NCBI GenBank assembly: GCA_020744425.1
Contig: JAGMUV010000004.1
Coordinates: forward strand, 1,612,001 to 1,676,000
Source of the DNA: Dactylonectria macrodidyma
Lineage: Eukaryota; Ascomycota; Sordariomycetes; Hypocreales; Nectriaceae
DNA length: 64,000 nucleotides
Direction of reading: 5' to 3'
Shown: positions 48,748 to 60,178 of the stretch, piece by piece
How the letters are laid out: each line of letters starts with the position of its first letter
How positions within the stretch are numbered: the stretch's first letter is position 1
Position numbers and translations under genes: made by a program
Notes under the pieces: model-generated
Database searches by the model: none
Seen by the model: the letters and a program-made list of their open reading frames with translations, nothing else
Told to the model about the DNA's origin: nothing

Positions 48748-50854
48748 CAAAAACACTGTTATCAGTTCTTAACTACGAGGGGAGAAGACGGGAGAGAGCA
48801 TGGCGGATGAGAACACGCCAAGGTCTTGGGGGGCGAATTGCGATTTGTTCCGTCAAGAAGTGTTTTTATAGCGCCCTGTTGTTGTTAAATCTGGCCAATT
48901 ATTTAGATTATGAAAACCGGGATAATGTGTATAGAAATGAATGGGTTCAACGTGCTTCTGTTTCTACTAGTTCAACGATGCCGGTTTCCCAATGTTGAAT
49001 GACGATCGGGTCTTCTGTCACGCGTTCTGCGTCATACTCTATGCTGTTTAGGAGGTTTTCGTGGGTTCCTTGACAGTAGTACTGCGGGCACAACACGCAG
49101 ACTGTAAGAGAGAAGGTTAGAGATAGTAATGCTGCATCATAATGCTACATCCATATTGTAAGAGAATAGGGGGAAATCCTGAGCTGAAACTATCGGCAAG
49201 CGGAGCAAGTGGAAATATGTCCATCTATTGTAAATTTTCGCGAAGAAATTATTGAACTCAATACCAACTACTTATTATGCTATTCTCCTGTGTTGCTTTC
49301 AGTTGGAATAAAGAGTCGTTGCGTTGTAGGGCAGTCGGATGCATCAATAGATAGACCTAAAGTCATTTTATGACATCTTGGGCGTTTAGATGACTTTCTA
49401 TTATATTGGAGGGTTAAGAGGAATATATAAGAGTGCCTGGCCGGTCGGACGGATAGAACGCCGTACATTAGAAACGAACTCGGTTCTAGATATTTGTCAT
49501 AGCTGTGCTTGCCTATAACTGCACATACGTGAGGAATGGGCTTCTTATTATTTTCTCGACTACTCTGGCACTTAGGTTGTTTTGGGACATACGAAACCTT
49601 AGTTCCTTGTTGATCGACCAGAATTGCCCCATCCACTCGCGTACTTCTACACGTGTATTGCATCATCAGCTGAATGCCTTCACTTTCCTACAGAAGTTCT
49701 AGCGCCGCAGATAGTCGGTATACTAGGCAATTCTGGAACCGACTGAACTCTAAATTATGTTCGGCAACCACCTCTACATCATGCATTGCTAACAAGATCG
49801 GCTATTCGGCCCCTAGAACCTGCTGCCTTGAAGTCCAACGACGTGATGATTCAAGGAATACACGCATACACTCAGACAATCGGGGACTAGTAGATAGTCT
49901 TCTCGGCCTTGCCGTTCGTAAAAAAGCGACTACGTAGCATGTCGTTACTAGCTAGGCCTTTCCTTGGGGGGTCTCTTCAATGCTTAGACGGTGATCAAAG
50001 ATGGGCGGGCTTGAGCAGGAAAAGCCTGGATGCTGTTTACTGATGATAATGAGCCGTGCATTCGCGGTGCCCTCTTACATACCCCGACACCAGCCTGGGT
50101 GAGTTCTATATACGGCGCCTTGGTGGACGTTCGTGCTGGCAGAACAAGATCGCATCCATGTGCGCTGATGTGGTGAATTGAAAGATTGATGCTGTGGGCA
50201 CATGCTAGTCAGAGACTTGAAGACGCTGTTGTTGAGTTTCGTACGACAAATCTAATATCCGGGGAAGATGTTATTACACCGTTACCAAGGAGAGAGTCGA
50301 GGAGAAAGAAATGGAGAAGAAGGCTGGTAGACTAGCAAGGCAAAGTCGCGTGTGACGTGGAGCGAAAAATAAAATATTCACCTCTGCTTCTAGAATACTA
50401 AGCGGCTCGGCGTCCCCGTCGCGTTGCCACCACGGCGAATACACGCCTGCCAATTAATCTAAACAATGCTAGTCATACTAGTTCAAAAAGCTCTGAACAC
50501 TTGCTGCTCTGAACGGCTATCGCTCCGACAGTAAAGGACCACCAGGAGCGAGCATTAGTGGATTATTTTTACGTAGCCTCTTGTCAAGATTGGCCACCAT
50601 GGATGCCACTCTCGGCGCCAGCATCTCAAGCAGCCTAGTTCGTCTCCACCACCAACCCACCCATCGGCAGACTCTTTTCTCTAGAGAGAATGATATCTCA
50701 GTTGAGGCAAATGGCGCAATCGACCTTGGAAAAACTCAAACACGGCTGTGGTTTCTTCATAAGGGAGTCTTTTGGTATTGTATCTTTGTCTTTTTTTGCC
50801 AAGACGGTTTCGCTTTTGTTATTTTGAAGCTCTACATCTAGGTTTCTCCCCACA
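48748..50854. other. Long intergenic region
   Basis: About 2.1 kb with no supported gene, RNA or transposon remnant. Purine-rich stretches (for example 50280-50330) and AT-rich parts occur. The last 250 bp are probably promoter and 5' leader of the permease gene. Confidence 0.5.
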
Positions 50855-52784
50855 ATGGCCATCTCTTCGGCAACGAGCAAGCCTGCTCAGCAGCAGCAAC
50901 ATGACCCAGACGCCATTCTTGACGTCGAGAAGGTTGGCCACGACAACCATGTTTTGGACGCCGCCAGCTTCAAGCAGGAGCCGCAGCTGAATGTGGGCGG
51001 CCACGGCGCAACCCAGCGGCGGCTTCGAAACTACCAGGTGACCATGATTGGCTTCTGCAGTGGAATTGGTACTGGCCTATTCGTTGGAACTGGCGCTGCG
51101 TATGCCAACGCTGGCCCAGCTGGCCTGTTATTGGCCTATATCGTTGTAGGCTCCGTTCTCTGGTGCGTCATGCAGAGCATCTCTGAGCTGGCCACGGTTG
51201 TAAGTTCTTTTTCTACACCCACAACTGCCCCTTGTACCTGTTCATGCCTTCCCACGTCTCCATATCCCCATATCTCCCCACACTTCTATAGTCTCTGTCA
51301 CAAACTATGCTGACCACATGTAGTTTCCTACTGCCGGTTCCTTTCCTCACTGGGCTACCCGCTTTATTGACCCTTCTGTTGGCTTCTCGCTGGCCATCTC
51401 CTACGGATACTGCTACACCATCGCTATTGCTTCAGAGTGTTCTGCAGCGGCAGTCCTGGTCTCCTACTGGTCCGACATATCACCTGCCGTCGTCATCACC
51501 ATCTCGCTCGTCTTGATCCTGGCCATCAATCTCTGCAACGTTCGGTTCTACGGAGAGACGGAAGTCGTTACGGGAGCCATCAAGGTCCTCTGCTTCGTGG
51601 GCCTCGTCATTGTCGCCATTGTTATCACCGCCGGCGGAGGTCCTAGTGGCGAATCGATTGGCTTCAGGTACTGGAACAACCCTGGTGCCTGGGTCGATTA
51701 CAATGGCATTACTGGTCCAACTGGCCACTTCCTCGGCTTCCTCTCAGCTTTTGTCAATGCGTCTTTCTCCTTTATCGGTGTTGAGACCGTCGTCATCAGC
51801 GCTGCAGAGTCAGTGGATCCTCATCGTGCAATTCCAAGAGCTGCTGGACGTGTGACGTACCGCATCGGCTTCTTCTACATTCTCGGTGCCCTGTTGATTG
51901 GTCTCATCGTCGACCCTCGCAACCCTGGCCTCGTTTCCGGCTCTGGAAATGCCAACAGCTCTCCCTGGGTTATTGCTATCAAGGAGGCTGGAATCACCGC
52001 CCTTCCATCCATCGTCAACGCTTGTATTCTCATCTCTGCCTGGTCTGCCGGTAACTCATACTGCTGGGTTGGATCTCGAATGATTGTTGCCATGACTACA
52101 GACAGGCAGTTGCCCCAGATCTTCGGCCGCACTAATAAGAGTGGTGTGCCCTACGTCGCAGTCATTACTGCTTGGCTCTTTGGACCGCTTGCATACTTGA
52201 GTAGGTTGACCCTTTCTTAATGATGGAAAGGTTGCAAGCATTGCTAACACATGAACTCAGGTCTTGGAGCTGGAGGCGCTTCGCAAGCTTTTACTTGGCT
52301 CCTGAACCTCAGCACTGTTGCAGGACTCATTGCCTGGGCTACGCTCTGCGTCTGCTACATCCGCTTCCATAGTGCTCTCAAGGCTCAAGACGTCAACCGC
52401 GACTCTCTGCCCTGGAAGTCACCTTTCCAGCCTTACACTGCATGGATTGGCTTTGTTGGGTCCTCCATCTTCACCCTGGTTGTCGGATTCCCTGTTTTTC
52501 TCAAGGGTAACTGGTCTACTGCCGACTTTATTGCGTCATACATCGGAATCCCCATTTTCATTGTCCCCATCATCGCCTGGAAGCTTGTATACAAGACAAA
52601 GGTACGTCTAGGTCTGATTCCAAAACTTTTAAAAACCCTTATTAATGCATTCCCTTTACAGTTTGCTCGATCTAAGGCCATCGACGTCTGGTCTGGACGG
52701 TTCTATCAAGAGAAAGAACATGTCCATAAGGAGCACAAACCTGCGTCTCGTGCCGTGAGACGATTTTTCGATTGGCTTATTTAG
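50855..52784 (+). CDS. Amino-acid permease (APC superfamily, fungal YAT type)
   Basis: Exons 50855-51199, 51324-52200, 52261-52601 and 52662-52784 encode 561 residues with 12 expected helices. Helix 1 holds MIGFCSGIGTGLFVGTGAAY, the unwound substrate-binding segment of this family. FPTAGSFPHWATRFIDPSVGF is restored by the first join, and ETVVISAAESVDPHRAIPRA marks the conserved loop after helix 6. The tail is hydrophilic. YAT permeases import amino acids with protons at the plasma membrane and are usually controlled by nitrogen source. The exact amino acid is not readable. The protein keeps all helices and looks intact. Confidence 0.92.
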
Positions 52785-53237
52785 AGATAGAAGGAGGCAC
52801 CAGCGATAGTGGTAATAATGAGTTTACTTAGATGGAGGAGAAACAGCAGCCCTCAATAGACTTAGACGATAGACTTACAGAGTAGAAAGAAGTTCTTCAC
52901 CTTGCAATAGCCTATGAAAAGCGAATCATGGCCCAGCTCGGTGGAATCAATAAGTGAAAATGATATCACGCCGAGCCAATCATCTGAGGTTCCGGGCTCC
53001 GGGTAAAAATAGCAAGTTCGGTCCGAGTTGGTGTTTCGCCCGGCTAGGTACAGTTACCGACACACCGAGGTCCGTTGCGATGTGCTATGTCCGAGAAACT
53101 TCAATTTATGCTATTCCTTCTAGTTCATCACATTTAGTCGAGCTGCGGCCTTGTGTTTTGCGTATTGCCACTATCCATCAGGGCCTTGTTTAGATTTCAT
53201 TGCCCCACACCGAAAGGATTGCTGATCATCCAGTTTC
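52785..53237. other. Promoter region of acetoacetyl-CoA synthetase
   Basis: It has a CCAAT-type box (about 52977-52981), CCGGGCTCCGGG (52993-53004) and one CCGAGG (53065-53070), the reverse complement of the CCTCGG site known for FarA/FarB-type regulators. No gene is seen. Confidence 0.4.
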
Positions 53238-55364
53238 ATGATGGCGTCTGCTCCCGCTCCGCAGCCACAATTACTGTGGAAGCCAATTCAGTCCTCGGGA
53301 ATGAATGTCAAGAAGTTCATTCGGATGGTCAACAAGAAACATGGGATTTCCATTCGCAACTACAAGTCTCTGTGGGAATGGTCAACGAGTGTAACCACCG
53401 CGCCTCTTTTTTGGCTAGATTTGTTTGACTTCTTGGACATCAAATCAGACGTACGGCCAAAATGCGCATTCGAAACTCTTGTAAGCGTCGCTGAGGATTT
53501 TCTCCGTCAATTAAAACTTACATGAAGCTAGGGACCACCTCCGGTGCCGATGTACCCACCACCTCGCTTCTTCCCAGATGTGAGAATGAACTTCACTCAA
53601 AACATCCTGTCACACCATCAGCCGGATGAAGTCGTCCTGCATCTCGTCACTGAAGGGGGCGAGAGCTTTAGCGATGTCACCTGGCGTGAGCTCCATGCCG
53701 AAATATCTCGTCTGGCGAGTGCGATGGTTGCATCTGGAGTCAAGAAAGGCGATCGCGTCGCTGCTGTCATCTCAAACCGCCGAGAAACAATCACTGCTTG
53801 CTTAGCCGCCTTATCACTTGGAGCAATCTGGTCGAGCTCTTCGCCGGACATGGGTGTTGAAGGCGTCCTGAGCCGGCTCACTCAAATTCGACCGAAAATT
53901 GTCTTCTGTGAGAGCGAGGTTACTTACAACGGGAAACGCAAAAATCTGTTGTCGAGACACTCCGCCTGGGCTGAATCACTACATAAGTACGGCGACTTAG
54001 GGCAGGTGGTTATCATTCCTGGCCAAACTGAACTACCATCAACCCTAGGTTCAAAGATGATTTCTTGGGACCAGTTCCTATCTAGAGACACTGGCAGACC
54101 TCTGACTTTTGAGCAACTCCCCTTCAATCATCCTGGATTTATCGTCTACTCATCGGGTACAAGTGGTCTCCCAAAATGCATCGTGCATTCCACTGGTGGC
54201 CTATATATGCAGGTCAGGAAGGACTCGCTCCTGGGCCATGACATTCATCCTGGCGATACCATTCTGCAATACACAACTACTGGATGGGTGATGTGGGCAA
54301 TGGTGTTAGTGTCCTTGTCGTTTGGTGGCAGAGTGGTTGTTTATGATGGCTCTCCCATGTTCCCTGACAGCTTGGTTCTTCCAAGAATAGTTGAGCGTCT
54401 CAAAGTCAATCTGTTTGGCACGTCAGCCAAGTTCTTGTCTTTGCTCATGGCGAGTGGCGTGAAGCCCAAGAACCACGTGGATCTTTCCAGCCTGCGCACC
54501 ATCACGTCAACCGGAAGCACGTTGACAGCACAAGTTGCAACTTGGTTCTATATGGAAGGCTTTCCGCCTCACATCCACCTTGTTTCAACATGCGGCGGTA
54601 CCGATCTGGCTTGTTCACTGATCACTGGGGTCGCCACTATGCCTCTGTACGCAGGGGAGATCCAAGCACCCTCGCTCGGTATGGCTGTGGATTTGTTTGA
54701 AGTCGACAATGAGGCTGGTGTTTCCATAATGGACACTGGAAGTCCCGGAGAGCTTGTGTGCAAACAGCCATTTCCAAGCCAGCCCGTGAGATTCTGGGGT
54801 GACGAAACTGGCGACAAGTACAGAACCTCTTACTTCTCCCAGTACGGAGATTTGACTTGGAACCAGGGTGACTACGTATCTCGTAATCCGACCACTGGTG
54901 GCTTCGTCACGCATGGCAGATCAGATGGTGTCCTCAACCCAGCCGGTGTTCGTTTTGGATCCGCCGAAATCTACAACGTTGTGGATCAAGACATTGAGAT
55001 TGCGGACAGTGTCTGTGTAGGGCAGAGGCGGCCACAAGATCTGGACGAATCCGTTGTCTTGTTTCTGAAAATGGTTCCTAGCGTCAAATTTTCTCGCAAT
55101 GTTGCGCACAGGCTTCGAAACGCTATTCGATCGAGCCTCAGCCCTCGCCATGAGCCTCGGTTCGTTTTTCAGGTGCCGGATATCCCATACACTATCAATG
55201 GGAAGAAGATAGAGATTCTGATCAAGAAGATCATCAGCGGACAGTCCCCGGAGGCTAGTCCTACGGTTGCAAACCCAGAGTGTTTAGACTTTTATACACA
55301 GTTTGTTCGGATTGAAGAGGTGGATGAACAGCAGGAACAAAGTTGGACTAAGGCACTGCTATGA
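53238..55364 (+). CDS. Acetoacetyl-CoA synthetase
   Basis: Exons 53238-53480 and 53532-55364 encode 691 residues, the usual size. This adenylate-forming enzyme activates acetoacetate with ATP and CoA. The N-terminal LLWKPIQSSGMNVKKFIRMV and SLWEWS are typical of this group. The AMP-binding loop YSSGTSGLPKCIVHS is at about residue 290. TTTGWVMWAM and STCGGTDLACSLITG form the acyl pocket and A5 region. HGRSDGVLNPAGVRFGSAEIY is the hinge/A8 region, and YTINGKKIEILIKKI holds the catalytic lysine area near the C-terminus. The enzyme is cytosolic and links ketone bodies or leucine breakdown to acetyl-CoA. The exon join sits after FETL, before GPPPVPMYPPPRFFP. Two ATGs stand in tandem at 53238. Confidence 0.93.
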
Positions 55365-55722
55365 TCACTAGACTGCAAATTTCAGATCATGGCGGTGAAA
55401 AAACAAATTAGATGCGATGTATTTCCAATCAAAACCAATGCTTCGGAAGTATTTACTATCAGACGATGCGTATGTTCAACGCCCCGGGATCCGGGTTCAT
55501 GTGCTCCGGAACCTCTATGATGGCGGAGAGCGTGACAAATCTAGACCGGTATAAGCGCCGCGGCCTAAGCAAATAGATGCGTGGGCCACAAATACTTGAC
55601 ATGAGTAGAAATATGGCTGACATTGTTAATTTCCACTGGCACCCTTTTGTTATGCTATTGGTGTTTGGTTAATTTCAATTGCAACCTCCATTTACAATCG
55701 CCCATCTCGCAACAGTCCCATC
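55365..55722. other. Intergenic region
   Basis: 3' region of the synthetase gene and promoter of the DUF3237 gene; nothing recognised. Confidence 0.45.
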
Positions 55723-56391
55723 ATGACAACTAACTTTGCCTCGCTCGAGCCCGCTTTCACAGCTCGCTTGTATCCTTCAGAGGGTTTTCAAATCGGCAAG
55801 TAGACACGACAGAAATTGCATGACCATCATTCTAATTTCTGTATAGGGGCTTTATCTACTGGAGGATCCTTGAGCGTCGTTGTGAGTTCGCAGTCCCAAT
55901 CATTTCTACAGACAGCGCCTCACCAACATGAGATGACTAACTCGATTAGCCGTTTACCTCCGGCTCTGTCGTTAGCGAGCCAGGATTTAGTGTCCCGCTA
56001 GATGCCGAAGTTATCTACGGGTCAGACAATGTCCGAATGGAACCGTCTCAGGGCCACACACGAATCCACGTCAATGCAATCTTAAAGTGTGTAAATTGGA
56101 TGATGGTTGTGCTGCAGTCTCTAATCCATACACAGAAACAAAGATGGCTCTCTACTCACGTATTCCTATACCGGGATTATCGAAGTGGACGAAGATGTCG
56201 TAGCCCTTTTGACTGGCAGTCCCAACGCGAAGACAACGAATTACGGCAAGGCCGTCTCGCATGTCACGTTTCAAACAGGATCAGAGACGTTGAAGAAGTT
56301 GGAGCATAGCCTTTTCATTGGAACTGCGCGTTTTGTTGTTGAAAACGGAGGGTATTCTGTTGAAACAAAGATTAGCCGTGTCATCGGCTGA
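55723..56391 (+). CDS. DUF3237 family protein
   Basis: Exons 55723-55795, 55847-55881, 55950-56086 and 56136-56391 encode 166 residues, the normal length of this small beta-barrel family of unknown function. Expected segments are read across the joins: EPAFTARLYPSEGFQIGALS, GGSLSVVPFTSGSVVSEPGF, VRMEPSQGHTRIHVNAILKN, KDGSLLTYSYTGII and LFIGTARFVVENGGYSVETK. Intron 1 must be GC-AG: only the GCAAGT donor at 55796 keeps the frame, and it matches the GC-donor consensus well. Family members sit in diverse catabolic clusters; no activity can be assigned. A GC-rich patch with repeated CGGCAACC-like motifs follows the gene (56545-56580). Confidence 0.75.
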
Positions 56392-57042
56392 GTGTAGGAT
56401 AGATCCTCGCCTCTCGAGTTGGAGTGCAGATTGCCAGTCATGAATCCTATCCATTCACAGTATACTTCTGGGCTTCTGCCAAGAGAGTTGATTCCACTTG
56501 CTAGAGACACTGGAAACAAGCTGTGTCCGGATCACCGTCCACAGTCGGCAACCGGGGCTCGGCAACCCGGCTCAACCGGAGCCTGAGGCCCGGCGCCGAC
56601 CTTCCAATTGAGGAAGCGAATAAAGATGGCACACCATTGTACCGGTACAAGGACGGTGCATCCGAGGCAGTTGCATTTAATAAGTCACCCCGACATAACA
56701 TCCGAAAGATGTAAATGCGTCATGCGTTTCGGGGCACCCGGCTTTAGGGGAGATGATCAACCTTTGTTGCGTCGTCCGGAACTAATAGACCCGGCCCAGT
56801 CATCCGGTAGACTAGATGCCGACAGGTGTAGTTCCGGTTCCACTTTGGTTACATAGTAGGCTAGATGCTGGATAAATGAGGTTGTATCGGGTTGTATCGG
56901 TTGCTGGAAGAAACAAAACAAAAACAAGTGCCCTCTGTGTGAGGCTTTGCATCCTGTCCGTATCAATCTTGATTCCATCGTCTTCAACAATCTCCATCAC
57001 AAAGCCGCAATTGTAACTACCGCGTTCCTTTAGTCATCAGCC
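56392..57042. other. Intergenic region
   Basis: It has a perfect tandem decamer GTTGTATCGG at 56881-56890 and 56891-56900 and a GC-rich segment at 56520-56600. No gene is recognised. Confidence 0.5.
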
Positions 57043-58110
57043 ATGGCTTCCAATGTACATTACCAACGAAGGGACTATGAGAATGGTCTCGACGAAACCA
57101 GCCCCTTGATTGCCGGCGTCGCCGGACGCAAGCCGGAACAGAAATCCCGCGACGGCACAGCGTCAGCAATGGCGACATTCGGCCTCGGCTTCAGCATCAT
57201 GTGGGCGCAGGCCCTCGTGCGCTGGTTCGCCTCTCCCACCGAGTTTCAGCCTGCTCCAATCTTAGGTCCAGACGTCATCGAGCCCTGGCGTTTGGTGTGC
57301 CTACGCATCTTCGAGGCCCTGAGTGTCGGAGTGCTCCTCGCTCACATCTGGTACTGCGTACTCGTCCCGGCGTTTCCATATCTTCGGCGGTTCAAAACTA
57401 CAGACGAGCCCCGGCAGTTCACTCTCGATGGGCGGCACGTCATCGGAGGCCTGGTGGCACTGTGCGCAGATGGGTTTCTCAACTGCCATCAGTATATCTT
57501 CATGTGGAACGCCAACAGTATCAATCGAGGAGTCTGGGCCAAGTTCCTCCCATTCCACAACCACCTCTCGTCGAGCCGCTATGGCGAGAGCCTGCTTTGG
57601 GGTCCGCCCATGTACGTGTATTTCTGCGCTGGCTTCGGCATTCTCGGCTGCAAAATGGCGAAGCCCCTACGAAAACGATTTCCTGATCTTTCCAACGCCG
57701 GAATCTTTACCATCATCTGGTGCATCGAATTCGTCCTGGACTTTGTCATTGAGAACCTAGCCATTCGCATCACGCACGGCTACGGATACGCAAAGACATA
57801 CAGGCCTCTGACGCTCTTCCCCGAACAAGTCTATCAGTTTCCCATTTACGAGTCTGTTTTCGTTGCCAGCCTTGGCCTGGTATTCACTGCCATGAGATTG
57901 AAGGCCTATGATACTGGTCGTTCGCCTGTCGAAGCTGGATTTGAAAACTGGCATCCACGCTTGCAGGGAACTGTCAGAACATTCGCCGTCATTGGGTTCA
58001 GTGCCGGGGCAGTACTGATTTTGTACCATCTCCCGCTAAATTGGCTCGGCGTGATTGGAGATTGCTACGCGGATATGCCCAGCTATATGAAGCCGGGACC
58101 GGTGGAGTGA
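57043..58110 (+). CDS. AveC-like (spirocyclase-like) multi-pass membrane protein
   Basis: An intronless 355-residue protein with about seven hydrophobic segments (for example ATFGLGFSIMWAQALV, LCLRIFEALSVGVLLAHIWYCVL-like, IFTIIWCIEFVLDFVIENLA and RTFAVIGFSAGAVLILYHLP). The block DGFLNCHQYIFMWNANSINRGVW and the later EQVYQFPIYESVFVASLGLV resemble the AveC-like family. Its founding member forms or hydrates the spiroketal of avermectins; fungal and actinobacterial relatives often sit near secondary-metabolite genes. No polyketide or terpene synthase lies in this window, so its substrate is unknown. The family call rests on remembered motif order and is moderate. Coding use (GC-rich third positions) is higher than in the neighbours. 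Confidence 0.6.
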   Translation: MASNVHYQRRDYENGLDETSPLIAGVAGRKPEQKSRDGTASAMATFGLGFSIMWAQALVRWFASPTEFQPAPILGPDVIEPWRLVCLRIFEALSVGVLLAHIWYCVLVPAFPYLRRFKTTDEPRQFTLDGRHVIGGLVALCADGFLNCHQYIFMWNANSINRGVWAKFLPFHNHLSSSRYGESLLWGPPMYVYFCAGFGILGCKMAKPLRKRFPDLSNAGIFTIIWCIEFVLDFVIENLAIRITHGYGYAKTYRPLTLFPEQVYQFPIYESVFVASLGLVFTAMRLKAYDTGRSPVEAGFENWHPRLQGTVRTFAVIGFSAGAVLILYHLPLNWLGVIGDCYADMPSYMKPGPVE

Positions 58111-59248
58111 GTCCCAGGTGATGGTCCTTCATCACTCTTGGCGCCGCAGTACCGTCTAGGATGGATTCTGGTGGTGTAGGACGCGAGAACGGGTTTCAAG
58201 GTCCGCAGATGGATGGGGAGCTGATAAAACAGTCAATCTATTTGCTTCCCATGGGTTTGAGAAGCTGTAAGATCCTTGATGTCTTGCACTACAAGACAGA
58301 AAACAGGGAAAACCGATGATAAGAACAACATGCCTGAACGGTTCCCCAACCCCAAGGTACAAACACGCCCGATGGTGGAAGCGGTCACGAACCCGGGCTG
58401 CTGCATTAGGTGGCGCGGATGAAGAACAAACGCTGTACTGCTATTCAATTAGATACAAAATTTCTGTGCAAGAAGAGAGCTCAGGGGGTTATCCTTTAGC
58501 CACTGATGTCGCCGTGGTCTTAGTCTTGACTCTCACCTAGAAAAAGATTACGGCTCTTTTGTTCTATTTATGCAATCAAAGGAGTTCGGAAACGTCGAGT
58601 GGTCAAGTTGGGAGCTCGTGCATCCTTTGTACATGGATAAAATGCACAGCAAGTCACGCTAGTTAAAGACTACTCAGCGCGATAGCACAAAGATGATTAC
58701 ATGGACGACAAGGACAAGACGCAGGATAATTAGAACTCGCCCCCCTATCCCGGTGAGTTGAGTGGTTTGGCTTCAAGTCAAGCCAGCTTGGCGATGGGGA
58801 AGGTTTCTTTGACCAGGTTTAAGGGGTGTCGTGGTCAATACCTCCGGCTTTGGCCATTAGCAATGACCATTGATTGGCTTGGGTGGTCAGTGTTAAATAG
58901 AGTCTCTGCTGAGGGCCAATTCATTAAGTTTGCAAACAAGACCATTGTATCTGAACACGGCCAGGACAAAAGATATGACTCAAAGAATCTCAAAGGGAGA
59001 AAAGTACGTATCCCGAGCGCCGTGTCCGTGCGGTATCCTTGAATCCAAGAGCTGATGAAGCATAATCGGTATAAATTCTCATCACCGGCTGTGTCTTTCG
59101 CAAATTCCTCCCTATAACCGTACACTCACTCGCGCCGTCAATAAATACGTAGCTTTTTCCGAGTCTTTCATGAGCCCCTTCAAGTCAACAGATACACACT
59201 CACACCCTCATTACTTCAAACGGATCATCTCTCCCATCAGTCGCCGAC
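58111..59248. other. Intergenic region
   Basis: About 1.1 kb in which no supported gene, repeat or RNA is recognised. Confidence 0.5.
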
Positions 59249-60178
59249 ATGTGCCGCCAAATTTGGGACCCAGAAGACACGGCCTGTTACGACTCACTTC
59301 TGAGGGTTCTCGGCGCTAAGGAAACATGGCTCTTTGCTGGGAAGATTCTCATCACCTTTCAAGAAGGTGATGAAGCCCCAGCTGGCAGCATCTCCTGGGA
59401 AGGCTGTGGAGGTTTCTATGTCTTGTCGGAAGCACCCTCTCCGTTACCGCCATGCGGGCCTATTCACGATCCATGTCATCCTCATAATATCCGAGAAGCA
59501 TCGGGCATGGATTGCTGTTGGCAATTGGGCCGTGCCATGATTAAGTGTACAAAGATATGTGATGAGTTCGCCACACGAGAGCACGTTACTTTGGATTGGG
59601 TCAGAGAACGCATGCCAAGCCTTGTGCCCAAGATCTACTTTCAGTACGAACAAGATGTTTACTATTATCTAATCGTGAGCATGCCGACAACTGGCGACCG
59701 GCTATGCAACGTCTGGGCTAAGTTTGGCAAGAAAGCTAGGCACCGAAGCGCCTCGGGGCTTGCACGCATCTGCCGAGACCTGGCACAATGGCAAGGAAGT
59801 AGCATGACTGGGGTTGACGGGAAGGAGTTCTTGGGCCCTATGCCTGAGGATTGGGTCGATTCTGGACTATTTGACTTCTCTCCCGAGACACTGCAGCGCA
59901 ACGCAGAGACGGTGGGCATGGATTGCTCGACCTTCGTCTTCCATAGCATTGGCATCGCATCACCTAGTAGCATCTTCGTGGATAAGAAGGGCAATCCGAT
60001 ATTTATTGCGGAATGGGAATGCGCCGGGTTTATGCCTAGGAAATGGGTGCTATCGAGTTTTTTCTTGACGATGCACCTAGCAGAATTCAGCCACAGGGAT
60101 CACAGGGATAAAGAGCAAGACGATTATGATTGGGTGTTGGAGTTTGGCCGTCAGTTAAAGGCGGTGGGATTTAATTGA
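59249..60178 (+). CDS. APH-fold protein with degenerate catalytic loop (probable pseudokinase)
   Basis: An intronless 309-residue protein. The second half follows the fungal phosphotransferase (APH) pattern: a YYYLIVSMPTTGDRL hinge region, RICRDLAQWQ helix and EFLGPMPEDW. FVFHSIGIASPSSIFVD then stands where FxHxDLxPxNIxVD is usual, followed by IFIAEWECAGFMPRKWV where IIDWExAGxxPxYW is usual. Thus the catalytic aspartate of the HxD loop and its asparagine are missing, and the metal-binding Asp of DWE is Glu. The frame is otherwise intact, so it is not an ordinary decayed gene. It may bind a ligand without phosphorylating it. The start is the first ATG. Its neighbours give no clear functional link. 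Confidence 0.65.
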   Translation: MCRQIWDPEDTACYDSLLRVLGAKETWLFAGKILITFQEGDEAPAGSISWEGCGGFYVLSEAPSPLPPCGPIHDPCHPHNIREASGMDCCWQLGRAMIKCTKICDEFATREHVTLDWVRERMPSLVPKIYFQYEQDVYYYLIVSMPTTGDRLCNVWAKFGKKARHRSASGLARICRDLAQWQGSSMTGVDGKEFLGPMPEDWVDSGLFDFSPETLQRNAETVGMDCSTFVFHSIGIASPSSIFVDKKGNPIFIAEWECAGFMPRKWVLSSFFLTMHLAEFSHRDHRDKEQDDYDWVLEFGRQLKAVGFN

